A DNA stretch of 64,000 nucleotides from Balanoglossus misakiensis (Eukaryota; Hemichordata): assembly GCA_040954595.2 (NCBI GenBank), contig CM082580.2:11284001-11348000 (forward strand). Direction: 5' to 3'. The notes below the pieces were generated by a model, which saw only the letters and a program-made list of their open reading frames with translations, was not told the DNA's origin and ran no database searches. Each line of letters begins with the position of its first letter. The stretch's first letter is position 1. The position numbers were made by a program, and so were the translations under genes. This document shows positions 12,635-25,733 of this stretch, in pieces.

Positions 12635-14606
12635 CGTGTAAGATGCTGCACTTCATGTAATCAAACCGACTTCACAAGGATACATTTGCACAACATTTTA
12701 TGCCCGTATCCGGACCTTGAACGCCTGATAGTAAACTTGTGGCCATGATGCCCGGGTGTCAAACCACGGTCCTCCAACCGTGGGTTCCGCGGGGACCGGT
12801 CGCCTCTGGAACTCCGATGCCTCTCCTTCATAACATGCGTACGTCACTCGGTCGGTATATTCATCTGTGCTTATTTGCATAAAAGTCGATTTTCCGGTTC
12901 ACTCCATCAACTGTGTGGGTCTCAGGGGTGTTTAAAAGCTTGGCTTAGGTCAAAATCAAAATATCGGTTTCGTTGCTCTTTAGGTGGAACTTGTATGGGG
13001 GGAACCGTTCGACCGCCGAAAAGTGCCATTTCCGTGCGAGTTTGATACGAGTGCTGACAGGACATATATTAACTGTCATCGCACGTCGCGTTAACTTTTC
13101 ACGTGTTTTTTTTTTTAAATTTTGGGTAGACCGAAGTCTTTGTCCGATTAATCTGCAAAATACCCGATCTGGTGTAACGACGTTGCTTGACGTTCTGCAG
13201 AAGTTATCGTACCAGGGTTTCAGTGCAAGCCAGCCAGCCCCAGTGTCGACGCTGATAAGAAATTAGGAGGCGGTTGCAATGCCGTGCCTGCCCGAGGGTT
13301 ACCCGCCATGATCCCGTCTCAGTGCTCGGCTACACGTGTATTAGTTTACATGGTTTTCACAGTGAAGCCCCGCGATATGTGACGGTGGTTTATTTGGTTG
13401 ACATTGGCGCGCCAAGATCCCCGCCATCCCCCGTTATTGTGTGTTTTTTGACTCTAGGGCTAAAGGCTAAGCTGGATTGCTGGCATGCTAGCAGAATGGA
13501 ACATTTGGAGCTCATTACACGGATGTGAACTTCAGCGACGGGCTTCGACATAATGAAGACAGAGGCAGGCTTCTTCTGAGAAAACCGGTGTAAATAATAC
13601 GACTGAATAAAATGACGCACGAACAAAATACACGCCGTGGATGTAATTTGCAATGGCGGTACGATTTATGCAGATGTCGGATATATTCTGGATTGTAGAG
13701 TGATTAATTTTAGGTACTGAAACTATTTTAAAGAACGGTGTTTAGAACAACTGTTTTTGATGTCTGAAATTTGGGCGACCGTCCGCACATGAACTATCTC
13801 TACATCTTTCTAGCTGTCCTGTGAGACTCTCTTTCGTCTTCAATTGTTGATGGTTTGCGCATATATTCCGCGACACGACATCTTCAGTGACTTCCCATCA
13901 TTCCACGTTCCAGACTGCCCAAGTTGCGATAACTTATAATCTCGTCTCGCCGTTGCAGGGTGAAATGAGAAGCGCGGTGCTGTCATCTTCGATTTCACTG
14001 ACGAGATCACTGCGCCGTGTACCCTCCCGCAATTTGTCGAGTAATTGTCGGTAGTTTCGCCCAATTTGTTTCAAATCTGCCTGTCCCTTTACTGCAGACA
14101 ACAGTAAAATTTAAGACCGTGCACGTTTCTTAACGATCGAATCACTACTCCCACCCCTTGAATTGTCATATCAGGTGATGCATTCGCGTTTCTTTTGCAC
14201 GACGCGACTATTATGATTGAGAATACTAACTGCACCACAGGATCAAACCAGTTTTGTCGCTCTATCGTGGTTTTTGTTTCTCGTGGGCATTTATTGATGT
14301 TCTAGTCAAATGAAACATACCGGTTACCCACGGATTGTTGCTTTGAGTAGACACACCATGACGTGCGAAAATATTGATTCATTGACATAATTTCAATACA
14401 AACAAGTAATCAAAGCCTCATTATACGTAGATCTTTTTCGCGTTTTCTTTCGCAAATATATATATCCACCGATGGTGATCGCGTCTTTATATTAAAGGGC
14501 TATATGTGCGGTGCACAGCCGAGTGTATGGAGGCAACGAGGCGTCGGGAGATTCTAGACAAAGGTGTATATGCTGGACTCTATAGTTTGACAGCTTCGTA
14601 GCATTG

Positions 14607-14628
14607 AGTATAGTATAGTATAGTATAT
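14607..14628. repeat. (GTATA)n short tandem repeat
   Basis: Four tandem GTATA pentamers. Confidence 0.85.
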
Positions 14629-15196
14629 ACCTTTGATCTCACTCGCACTGCGCTGTGCAAACACTCTGTCTGATTGAAATAACGGAACAACAAATATGTT
14701 AACGTTAATTTGATTGACCACTGTTAATTTTATTAAGTTTCTGAAGAGATGTACGGCGGGGAACAAGTGTCGGTCACACGCTCACATCACATCTGATTCT
14801 GAATTTTCCCCAGCCTCTTTTAGGGACAAAGACGCCATACTTAGGCAATTAGCATAAATCAGTCAAACAGGCAGAGAGGTAATTTTGTTCTGTGCACTGA
14901 AATATGCAAATTCGTTTTTCAAACTCAATGTCAGCACCGTAGGGCCGCCATTTTCATGACCCCTGCACGACCTTACATCCTCGTACTTCCGTTGGTATGA
15001 ATCAATGAGGTTGACTGAAACGTCTATAAAAACACATAATTGCAGCTGTAGTCAATAAATATGAACTGAATTTCAAGGTGACAATTTTTCCAGCCAGTTT
15101 TGGCACCCAATCGTAAGCTAAAACGAATAGATTGCCAAAATTTGCCATAATGACACCTGCTCACGTTGGGAAGATAGGCTTTGAAAACGACGCGCC

Positions 15197-15210
15197 TGAT
15201 CACGTGATCA
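15197..15210. promoter_or_regulatory. Symmetric E-box palindrome TGATCACGTGATCA
   Basis: A perfect 14-bp palindrome centred on CACGTG, the class of E-box bound by USF, MITF/TFE and Myc-type bHLH-leucine-zipper dimers. Occupancy is not shown. A second GATCACGTGATC core lies at 57050-57063. Confidence 0.35.
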
Positions 15211-15684
15211 CAGTCTCATGGGTCCACAGGACATTGACGTGACACTTTTCCCCAGTGGAGATCAACCGAGTTATCAGCCCATGCGCAAACATTACGTGTT
15301 ATTTGAAAACGGCCGGATTTAGCGCCAGCACGCACATCGCATTTGTCTCTGCGACTGGAGCTGAACAAGAGGTTATTTCAGAGAATAAACCCCTCTTTTC
15401 AATCTCGGTCAAATCAGCTCACCGAGTGGAGTTCATCATAAAAGAAATGACCTCCTTCCGAAGATGAAACTAAATTGGCCAGATAATAATACTTCAGCCT
15501 GAGGATTGCGGCGTGGCGTAGCCATGACAACATGTACGCGGCGCAGACACCACCTCCCACGGTCGGATATATATAAATTTGTGTGGGGAAAACAATAATC
15601 ACAGACCTGGATCAGAAACACAAGCAAATTTGGAGTAACAAGCAGGAAGAAACCTCGCATCATAGGTCATTCACCCTGCTCCAT

Positions 15685-15850
15685 GTCTGTCTGTCTGTCT
15701 TTGTAGATTTAGATGCGTGATCTATCCATCTATCCATACATCAAACTATTTAGGCCTATCTATCCATCCATCCATCTAGCTACCCATCTACATTTATCAT
15801 TAGATCGTCATATCTATCGTTCTCCGTCGTTCTATCTGTCTTTATATCGT
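15685..15850. repeat. (GTCT)n followed by degenerate TCTA/TCCA tract
   Basis: A clean GTCT array at 15685-15702 is followed by about 130 bases of decayed ATCTATCCATCC-type repeats. It looks like an old, diverged microsatellite. Confidence 0.7.
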
Positions 15851-17046
15851 TATACATCAATGTATTAGACATTTATCGCCGTAGCTATTGTTTATTGCTA
15901 ATCATAAGAGATGTGACTGGTTGTAAAATGCAGCAAATATTCGCCATTGATATCCTTTATGACCCAATTGAGAATTACGGTAGACTCTGGGACGTGTTTA
16001 CCTCTACAGTGCGTACCACTTGTTTTTCCGAAGACGTACCCAGTGTGTGACGTGGGCACTGGTGAATGATGGTCCGCGATACCAGTATCGCCTGTACACA
16101 ACACCACGCTAGCTCATTGAGCAATCTATGAAACCGCTCCAAGATTTCCGTCATTTCCGGAGCGGTGTTCTTTTTTTCGGGGGACCACACTAGAACAGCG
16201 AACGTTAGGCGACCTCTCCGATAAACATGCCGCTGTGTTCTACGACGATAACATTTTGAGGGTAGGTGTGGGAAGTAAACAACGTGATAATGCCGTTTAA
16301 TACAAACGTTAAGGTCAGGAGAGCGCAGAAACGGCCCGGTGTTGCCATGCAACGCCGTGTAAAAATACGACGATTATCATCTTAATGGCATTAAAAGAGG
16401 AGGGGGTTACCTCTCTCTCGGTGGGGACTGACACCGACTGCCGGCTAACCAATCGACGGCTAGTGAAGCCACGGGTCCAGGGTAAAGGCATAGGCCGACA
16501 ATGCGAATACCGTGGACTTAACCTTATGACCTGTTGAATTAGGGTGAGTATTTTCCCGCCAAATCTAAGTCGCACATTTCGCGCATCACTACATCTTTAC
16601 TGGCGGATGTCGGGTCAATACGATGCTTTGGAAAATCCATAAATTAATGAAACCCGATGCTTCCAAATAAGGCGCAGTCAAAATAACACGTTGATATGGA
16701 TACTTGAAATCATATTATATGAACCTCAAAAACAAAGCCATATTATGTTTTCCCGTAGACCGTAAAAGAACACCCTGATAGTTTATCAATATACATATTA
16801 CTGTATACAAATTATAGATACAAACTGTTTGTAAAATAAGGTGTCAAGTTATACTGTTTAAAGCTAGATAGAACCATTTCCGTATTTTCATCATGACGAC
16901 CCTTCACCTCGGAGCCGTTCTTCTCCTTTTGCTACCGTTGCTGATGCTACTGCTGGTGTTATTTAAGCTAAGTTAATAAATATTCCTTTCGGGATGCAAA
17001 TGTACACATTAGGAGCGCAAGCAACGGAATATGTATTTCATAATAC

Positions 17047-17083
17047 AATCAATCAATCAAACGACCAACCAACCAATCAATAA
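17047..17083. repeat. AATC/AACC tetranucleotide repeat
   Basis: CAATCAATCAATCAA followed by CCAACCAACCAATCAATA. Same AATC unit as the array at 31.4 kb. Confidence 0.85.
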
Positions 17084-19197
17084 CATTGATAACGGGCGAT
17101 GACGTTGTGGCGATAGAGGGCGCTACACGAAAATGTTATTAATACCAATACTGCCACAGGAGTTGTCAACGAAAAATACTTATTAATGATTTCACTTTAA
17201 ACTCCGAGGTCCGCTACTGTTGGAAATATGATGAGGAGTAGATGACTGGAAAGTTGCCGATAATTGATGTGTTTTGAAAGGCGACCATGGATGATGGACG
17301 CCTAAACCGAAGCTCGACGTTAGCCTTGGCACCGAAAGTACTCCTGGACATAAAACCGAAAGAAATATCCGTTGTCGGGACGTCAGTGACAGGGTTGTTG
17401 ATCTATTTAGCTTTGATTGAAATCCTGACACTGATTTATGGCTGAGGGAGTGTGACGTCCCGAGAGATTTACGAAGTGGTTGGGAGCAGTATTTATGGGG
17501 ATCCGCCAGAGAAAATAAACGAAGGGTCATCTGGGGCTGTTGCGTATGGCGCCGAACTACCTACGTCGCCACTCTAAAAGAAAAGATTGTGCAGTGCCAC
17601 CGCAATTGGCGCCCTCAATGCTGCTGCGGGCTGAATGCCAACAAACAGTGTCACCCAGCTGGCATTATTTGCATATTGGAGCTCAACACGTGCCCAGCCC
17701 AGTTCAGAGCAGGCAGCCTTAAACCGGTCACAATCCTCGACTGACCCAATTATGAACACAAAGGCGAAACTAATGGCCACGCCAAAGTTCCGGTGTCTCA
17801 TTTCCGTTCACCTTGCATGCATATTCACACACTCCGCACACTCAGAGAATTCTCGGGTTAAAACTACGTGCCTACCTGACATTTCACCAAAGTTCAGTCT
17901 GGCCGGCTTGGTCGTCTCCACTTTCACACAAATCCACAACTTGAAGGCTCCGTCGCAGTTCCGGTTCACTCGGGGCATTCCCTCTTCACCCAATTAGACG
18001 TGGCAGTCCGCAAACGAAACACTAGTACAAGTAATTGTCAATCCTCAGTGCCGACGACGCCATTTGTCACGGCCGGTCGTCGCCCTATAGTTTCCTCACA
18101 CCAGGGAACGAGTATTGGCCGATAAAGTAAACTGTTTTACGCTGAATCACCGAAAATACACAGAGAACACGTTACATACATGTGGCCGTTCCGACAACAA
18201 GCTCGAACTGAAGGCAAATTCCAGTTTGTTTCTTTGTATGACAGACACAGATGTATGGTAGGAAACGATTGGCTGGATGGATATGCAGCCAGGTGATATA
18301 AAGTGGTTATGCAAATTAGACGTAATTAACATCAGAACTGTGAAAGATTGGATGAAGTGTTCGGTATACATCAAGTATAAACGGCGTAATCTGAGACAGT
18401 GGACGTTGTTTCTGTGTGAGATACTTGTACTTTTGTGAATAACTGCCATCGCCCGATTTCAGTATTAGTCTCAGGGAATAATTTGTTCAGTTGTCATAGT
18501 ATTCCATACCATCTTATCACTGTTTAAAACAATGCAGATATTAATATGAAAGAAAAATAGAAGACTAAACAAATATTCAAACCGTACCAATATATATTAT
18601 GTAACGAACAAATGAATGGAAGTAGTAATTGAAGATATCCGACCACTTGTAAATAGCCCCCGGGCTCAGCTCAAGTCTAGTAATTCATATTGTTCGAGAG
18701 GGTTTGAACACGTGATTCTATTGGTAATAAAGCTATCCTATTGATTTAAATTCATGCCAAGCACAGGTGTACTCAATGTAATAAAAAATCGACAAATAAA
18801 ATTACTGGACATCTTTTCTGAAAAAAAGGGATTTTTATTTCGGTTTGACAATTTTCCTGTTTCCTCGGGGCAATTAATTATCATTCATGGAAGACGTGCT
18901 TAAACTGTAATTGATTTTTTTTTGATAATTGAAAATACACGTCAGCCCGAGATGTGAATTTATGGCTGCACTCGGGAAAATGGAAAATTATCAAATTGCC
19001 AGACATGCTGAAGGAAAGATCGGCAAGGGACGCCCTCTCGTGGCGATACTTCTTGGTTTTGGCACCCATAATGCGTCATTTGTATATGCACCAGGGCGAC
19101 TATAAGTGTTATGACCCATAGTTAAAAACAATTGCCTGTTTAAGGCAGAGACGATACCTTCAAAGGTTAACAGAATCTTCCAAAGAGAGAGAGAGGC

Positions 19198-19212
19198 GGG
19201 GGGGGGGGGGGG
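19198..19212 (+). repeat. 15-base G-run
   Basis: Uninterrupted poly-G, preceded by a short GA repeat. Its length is likely to be uncertain in any assembly. Confidence 0.9.
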
Positions 19213-20075
19213 TGCACATGGATTTCGTAATGTGTAATATAGTAAAACTTGTTTCCAAGTAAACCAGTATAGCTATGTTATTGCTAATTGTTAATTCGCT
19301 ATACTAAAATCTACACACACGCAAAACGCGTCTACGTCATTGTAAAAATGTACCGGACGAGGCTTCAGTCAATTCTAAAAAAGTGAAAGTTTAATTATTA
19401 ATTAGGGGTCCGATATTCCATACCGGCAGCTGTCAATACATTTTTTTCTTCTTCTCGACTATGAATTTTATTTATAATAGCCATAAGCTTACGTTTTGTT
19501 TTTTGTGCTGCGCGCATATTGAAATTTTTGGACAAAGGAGACGGGGAACAATGTAAGCTCAACAATTTAACAGTCATATAGGAGTAAAGAATGGACGTGC
19601 TTGAACAAACACGTCGAGGAACCACATTAAAGCGTCGGCCTGGCAACCATGTCACTTTTAATTGCTGCGCATGTCCGTTTTGGTTAAACACACAGTTTCT
19701 TGAAAGGCGAGCGTCGTTCGATGATCGCATTATCGCCGAGGAAGAATCCGGTCACTCTTTAATCCACTTTGAAGTGTTCATAAGTTTATGATAGTCCCGG
19801 TGCACGCACGTGTCAAAACTTCACTTCTTTTCACCTTGTTTGTTTAACCCTCAAGTGCTAATTTGTGTCAAGCAGACCTTATCGAGATATCTCCCGTCTA
19901 ATTTTGAGATAAAGTGAAGTTTTTAGAATTAAATGTCGCAAACGGTTAATATATTTTGAACAGAAAGGTACATTTTCTCTTATTAGCAACAAAAGCGATT
20001 CTCCACGCCCCTCCAGTTTTTAGTTAGGTTTGCTTATGCTAGTGTTATACCTTCTGTATTTGTTGTGTTTTCGTG

Positions 20076-20110
20076 AATAAATAAATAAATAAACAAACAA
20101 ATAAATAAAT
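20076..20110. repeat. (AAAT)n/(AAAC)n microsatellite
   Basis: AATAAATAAATAAAT, then AAACAAACAAAT, then AAATAAAT. Confidence 0.9.
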
Positions 20111-20267
20111 GATATGTTTTACCGGTCCACCAGATTCATTTGTATAGGCAATTGTAAGCGTTAGAATGGATTTAAAATTACACACCACACGGTTTCGGAC
20201 GGCGCGTTGTAAAACCGCAAGAGGCCAAGGGCTAAAGGTGCGGTTTACACCAAGCCTTCCAAAGATC

Positions 20268-20329
20268 GTTGCCATCACCACCACTGCCACATAGAGGTGA
20301 CGGTGGTGATGGTGATGGTAGTGGTGGCC
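20268..20329. repeat. CCA-rich and TGG-rich facing tracts (potential hairpin)
   Basis: GCCATCACCACCACTGCC is followed about 15 bases later by a GGTGGTGATGG tract ending in AGTGGTGGCC. The halves are largely complementary. Confidence 0.6.
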
Positions 20330-23300
20330 GCATGATGTGCGTTGGCTGTACAGCAGTACATTTCTAATATTGTGAAGATTTTATCATCTGCACGTGGATT
20401 GTTTTTTGTTTCTGAGCGAAGCATAAACCGACGTGATATCAAATATGCTGTGGAGAAACTCGCACTGTTAATAAAAGTCAAAATGCACGCAGACTAAAGT
20501 TGCGACCACCGCTCTATGATATCAGAATACAATTTACATCAACGCAGCCCTCTCGGGACTGCAAAACACACAGCTGTATGTATATGTCTATATGGCAAAG
20601 CGACTAGCCGTGTATACCACCGCCCAAGGGGATGGAAACCACGCCGGCAGTCGTAGATATTTCTCGTCTTAAATAAGCACATGATAGACTCTGGATAATA
20701 TGAAATAAATTTCGTTCATTATTTGTTTTCACTTGATGAAAAGGCTAGGTACAGATGTTAAAGGGAGCAGTCCGCTTTCCGCTTAAGCATTGTATGGGAC
20801 CAATAAGTTCGGAAGACCATGGTACCAGGGCACCGACTGGAAAATTAAACAATTTATTTCACCCTGTATACTCTGCTAAATTAAATTGTGTATGTTTGAG
20901 ACTATTACGTTCAATATTTAAAAAAAATCGCACTAGCTCATGGCGACCTATTGATGTTTCCGTGTTACTCTTATGCGTGTATACAGTAAAGATTATCCCA
21001 AATGAAGTTGATGTGTGAAGGTTAAAAGTCTGGTACATTGGCAAGAAAACCCATTTATGATTGGTCGAGTTCTCCACGCAATGACTGAAGTATCAGATAT
21101 TATTGGAGAGGAAGTCTGTATTGAATTTACGCGTCGCTTTCCCGGAAATAAAGTGACGATTGGACAAAATGCATATTCCCATTGCCTGCATGTACGGTGT
21201 AATACAAACGTGGGAATACAGTTAGAAAGGGCAGATATGATCTTTGAAAAACTACACAGTACCATATGAAAAAGAAAATGTTCATGCGGAAAGCTTAAGC
21301 CTTACTCGACACAGGCAGAATGACACATTTTGGGGGGCTTTGTTCGGATGATATCAAGCGAAGAATGCAGGCAGGCAACCAGCGGCGCAGCCAAAATAGA
21401 ACGAGACTTAATCTAAATGACGCTAGCCACGACAAATAAGGCGTCATTCGATCTCAATCAATACCTCTTCACGACAGCGTTTACTCAACGGTGTATCTCT
21501 GTTTGCTCGAATCATTATCGCGAAATATGCAAATGTCGTGAACATGTGACTGTCGAGTGAAACAGTAACTTCGAATCTTGGTGATGACTTCAGGAGAGCG
21601 AGGGGAGACAGAGACAAAGTGCTGCCGCTCATCGGTTGCGCAGACCGTGATGGCTACCAATCGCGCAGGTAGCCCAGAGAGCAACGCCCTCTCCGGCACC
21701 AGCCGTAGAAAGGAAGCGCCCCACCGAATGTGCGCACTAAACGTGTCCTCCGTGTAAGTTATGACTCGGCTTCAATAAAAGTTGTGTTTAGCTCGATTTC
21801 AAAGTTAATTCGATGGTCTGGCCAAAGACTGGAACTGAAAAAAAACCTAGTATAAAGAGGCTGGTTTCTCGCCCACCTAGTTTTCGGGAACAATGAGGAA
21901 ACAATAAAAAGCCGTTTAAAGCCTTAAACAAGAACACAGAACAAGCTGTGTGTAAGTTTCAAACGACAGGGTCAACGCTTAGACAAGTTTTGCTGCGGAA
22001 TTGTCACTAGCACACCCGGCAATTAGAACCAGCAAACCGGTTCACTTTAACTTATGGTAATTCACTACATGCATTCTTCGAGGTAAACACTGAGACAATA
22101 TCCCCTATTGCAATTGGAACTGCCGAATTGACGCATATTGGGCAAGAAAAAGGTCTTCCTGTGTCACCGGATTGAGACTTGTGGCATACATGGATTAAAT
22201 TTATGTTCGAATAAAATTAGCCCGTATAATTCGAATAAAATAATTTGAAGAGAAATATCATATTCGAGCCTCTGTATGCATGAATGCATGATGGTTGGGT
22301 GACATGATACCCTATGGCTGAATACACACTTGTTTGGGTTTATTTTGCGTGTACACATGTGACCTAACCAATCGGACACAGACAATAAACTACAAATACT
22401 GTTTTCATTCAAGTTTAAGTTGATTTTAATCCACCGCCGAGTTGACAGTGTACTTAGCAGGCACGTGTCGGGTCTGCGTGGCTTTAAAGCGATAACGCTT
22501 GCAACGGAAGCTTATGATGCCGTTTGTTGATCAAAAAACAGAGGCGGTTGATTTTGCCGCGTATCCTGTCCCGAAGAGAAAAAAATGTTCTTGTTAAAAC
22601 ACAGGGTGAATTTTTTTGCCGGCTGTACAGAACGCGCGGAAAGTTTTTTAATCTGAATGGGGGCCGTTGTCAATGTCGATGTGGCAAAACAAGCAAAGTG
22701 TTTGACACAAAAGAGGTTCAGGCTTATTTTAACAGCGCCTCACGCAGGTGTTTGCTTGTTTGCCGAACTCGGCTTTAGCTCGCCAAGGCTTTAAATTGGC
22801 TAGTGTAAACGGTATTGAAGATCTTTGTCAAAATATAGATTTTTCGACCCCCGTTGTGTTGAAATTAATAGCGGATAAAAAGTAAACGCTTTTTCATAGT
22901 ATCCCCAGCGACGTCTCCCGAAGAGCTTTTGCCCAACCGAAGACTTCTTAAATAAGCATAAAGAACCGTTTCTATACTGATTAGCACCTCGCCGTTTTTT
23001 TAATTGTGTTCCTGACAAGAGAGATTATTGCAACCCGGGACCACTATTTCTTGCTCCATCACTCGTTTTCGAAGTTTTGCTAATTTATCGAGAGAGAGAG
23101 AAGAAAGCTTGTTCCAAGAATGGTGTGGTTGGTTTTACAACGACTCTGAAAAAAGCGATCGGGGCAATTCTCGAAAACTAAGATTCGGCGTCATCTTACG
23201 TGGATTTTTGAACTCGATCACCTGTAAGACTGCACATTTAAAACATAAAATGTATACACAGTACTTAAGTATAGTATTCTCTTTTTAAAAGACTCGGTGG

Positions 23301-24748
23301 AGGTCAACTTTGGCTGCAAAATGGTTTTAGGATTACAGGCTGAACTAAAATGGCCGCCAAACTATACATGTCATTTCTGTAGGGGAAACTTGAATTATTG
23401 ATTTTCTTTCAAATGTGTCGAATTCTGTTTCAACAGTTTTCTTCAAATAAATTGCAATGACTTAAGTTCTTTCGACTGGCATTTTTCCCGGAGATGTGCA
23501 CTAAAACTATCGGTCCAGGATGAGTTTAGTCAGATATAACCTTTTAAAAATAAAGCTAGATATTTTCAAGGCCTTCCGAACCGACAGGCGAAGACACCTA
23601 TTGTCTTCTGTGATGGTCGGGTTTCGCGGATACCACTAAATGTGGGACGCCATAAATCACCGGCAGTGCCCAGCTATAAATGATCAATTTGTGCTCGTCT
23701 ATCCCCGATTACCGCCAAATGTTGACAATTGTGAATTGTTTTCGATCAATTTATTGTGAATTTAACCGCTCTTTAAACAGTCACACATACTCATCCATCG
23801 AGCCCCGGCGCAGGTGCAAATCGTTTAGAAATGATATTATTGGTTTTTCCTCGTGATAAAAGAAAAAAAATGGGGGATAATTTTCGGTTGAACTTGAGGC
23901 GTGGATAATTTGTGTTGAACATTAGCCCAAAGCCGTGAATTTGTTTCCTAAGCATGATGCGTTGCAATATTCATACTTAAATATAAACATAAAATAATTA
24001 CAAAATTTAAAAAGCGTTTATGCCTTGGCGATGCCTCGATTGGTAAGGGATTCATTCAGTTCTCGTCACATTGGGGTGTGGTTACTCACTTCATGTTCTT
24101 CGGTTTGTTAGATCAAATTGACTGATCTGTCGACCCTCGATAAATACAGGCGTCACTTTCCCAACTCACAACGATATTGACATAACATTATCTCTACAAT
24201 TAGGCTTGCAACTCCGTGTACAGTTGAAAGTCAGGCGGGTATAGCTGGTTGTATTTAATCGCCAATCAAAAGGCAATGTTCAACGCGTAACCTTTCCAGA
24301 GTCGCGGTCTCAAGAACAAGACGCCGTTCTTTATTTACTCCTCGCGTCTCAGATTACCAATGGAAACAGAAGGTCAAGGTTAATTTCCCTTTTTTCGGAA
24401 GTCTACCAAGGGAACACGCCGTGTGTCAAGGTACAGACAATATACGTGTTAGCATAAGTCTTGTATGGAAAGCGTTCGACGTCGATATGAGAATACTAGT
24501 ATAACACAGATGTATCTTTAATTGTGAGCGGAGACAATGTCGGACGTTATCTCTCCCGTATAGCTTTTAGATCAACTTAAAATGAAGGGTAAGGACCTAA
24601 TTTCAGACAACGGCGACAAAGATCGATAAAAAACAGTAACGTTTCATTTGAATGGTTTCCGTAACGCAAGAACCGTTGTCACGGTTGCCCCTCTTCCGTC
24701 CGGCGTTCCAGCTGGACAATTCAGCGGAGAGTCACAAAAGCTTGAGGC

Positions 24749-24946
24749 ATGCCCCCCTTCGCATCACTGCAAGCAGAATCACTGAGCAAACGGACTGACT
24801 ATGTTCCAACATTCGCGTATGACTTCCCTTTCAACTGCCAACCGGACCGTGACCTTTGTTCAATGACTCGACATACAAGGGTCACACGAAAACTACCGGT
24901 AGCTTCAGAAAGACAACGGCCATCGTACATGCCAGCCCGAACAATA
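24749..24946 (+). CDS. Candidate first exon of a small two-exon gene
   Basis: ATG with a purine at -3 opens a frame of 66 codons ending at a GTGAGT donor (24947-24952) in phase 0. The predicted peptide is polar and of ordinary composition; it includes KRTDYVPTFAYDFPF and ends SYMPARTI. A phase-0 acceptor follows 239 bases downstream, so the two pieces join in frame. I do not recognise the product. The splice match has a one-in-three chance of being accidental, so this stays tentative. Confidence 0.3.
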
Positions 24947-25185
24947 GTGAGTTATAGTACAGCGCCATCTAGCAACTGAAAGAATAAACGGTTCTTCAGA
25001 GATGAGGAGTCGACGAGTAATTGGCGACATTAACGCTAAATATTTACCCAAACAGTATGATTGTGTAATTTATGCACTCATTAGAATCCATTACGCACAC
25101 ACCTGGCGACTACAGGCCAAACAAAGATTCGCGGACGATAAAGTCTGTGCTTGAAATCTTCAAAATTCCGTACATGTCATTTCAG

Positions 25186-25389
25186 GCAACTTTGACCACA
25201 AACATATCGGCGGCACGGCGACTGGCAAGCAGGCCACACTCTATACGACAGTTTGATTTTGGTACAACCGCCGAAGAAGCACTCGACGTGCATGCGGCTC
25301 CAACGGCAGTGTTGTACGGCGTAGTGCCGTGTATAGAAGGCGACACCGCGCCGTTAGCTTTAGCTAAGAGACATCGCAAATACTATTAG
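25186..25389 (+). CDS. Candidate second exon of the small two-exon gene
   Basis: Acceptor CATTTCAG at 25178-25185 followed by 67 codons and a TAG. With the exon at 24749 it would encode about 133 residues; this part includes RQFDFGTTAEEALDVHAAP and ends KRHRKYY. The same frame is also open upstream to an ATG at 25072, so an unspliced 105-residue product is an alternative. After the TAG the identical frame stays open to 25728, where the TGA overlaps an AATAAA, so an interrupted longer ORF is a third reading. No family recognised. Confidence 0.3.
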   Translation, partial: ATLTTNISAARRLASRPHSIRQFDFGTTAEEALDVHAAPTAVLYGVVPCIEGDTAPLALAKRHRKYY

Positions 25390-25727
25390 GCAGATTTGCT
25401 ACAAAGACGAAGAGTACACAAAGTACTAACTGAAATTATCCACAGACGCCAAACGCCAAGTGTTAAAACAAAAGAAACCCAGGAGGACCCAATTGTACGC
25501 ACGCTAAAAATAGACGCCAAATTATCCAAAAATACCAAATGGTCGCTACACTCTGTGTTAGATCTGTCGGGAATGAAATGTCGATTTCCGTGCCCTTATC
25601 GGTTTTTTTCAATGACTATTCTGATACTTGAAGGCAGCCGAGAATGGGAAGGAAAACATATGTCGAATCCCTTTATAGACTGCTTTTTGCTTTGTGTCTT
25701 TCACTCAGACATCCGCCATGTAAAATG

Positions 25728-25733
25728 AATAAA
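25728..25733 (+). terminator. Candidate poly(A) signal AATAAA
   Basis: The hexamer overlaps the last base of a TGA at 25726-25728 (TGAATAAA) and is followed by an A-rich stretch. It could end the transcript of the candidate gene at 24.75-25.39 kb, giving a 3'UTR of about 0.35 kb. Confidence 0.35.

Larger units (their letters stand above)
1761..24748. other. Long, mainly noncoding interval
   Basis: About 23 kb in which no frame is long or typical enough to be called a gene. It holds many microsatellites (listed separately), two G-runs near 10.1 kb, a symmetric E-box palindrome at 15197-15210, and GTT/AAC arrays at 4.2 kb. An open + frame without ATG runs from about 1854 to 2225; it overlaps other open frames in a GC-rich patch and is not called. 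A candidate first exon at 21650-21753 is described in the findings. No tRNA, rRNA or recognisable transposon protein was seen. Confidence 0.6.
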
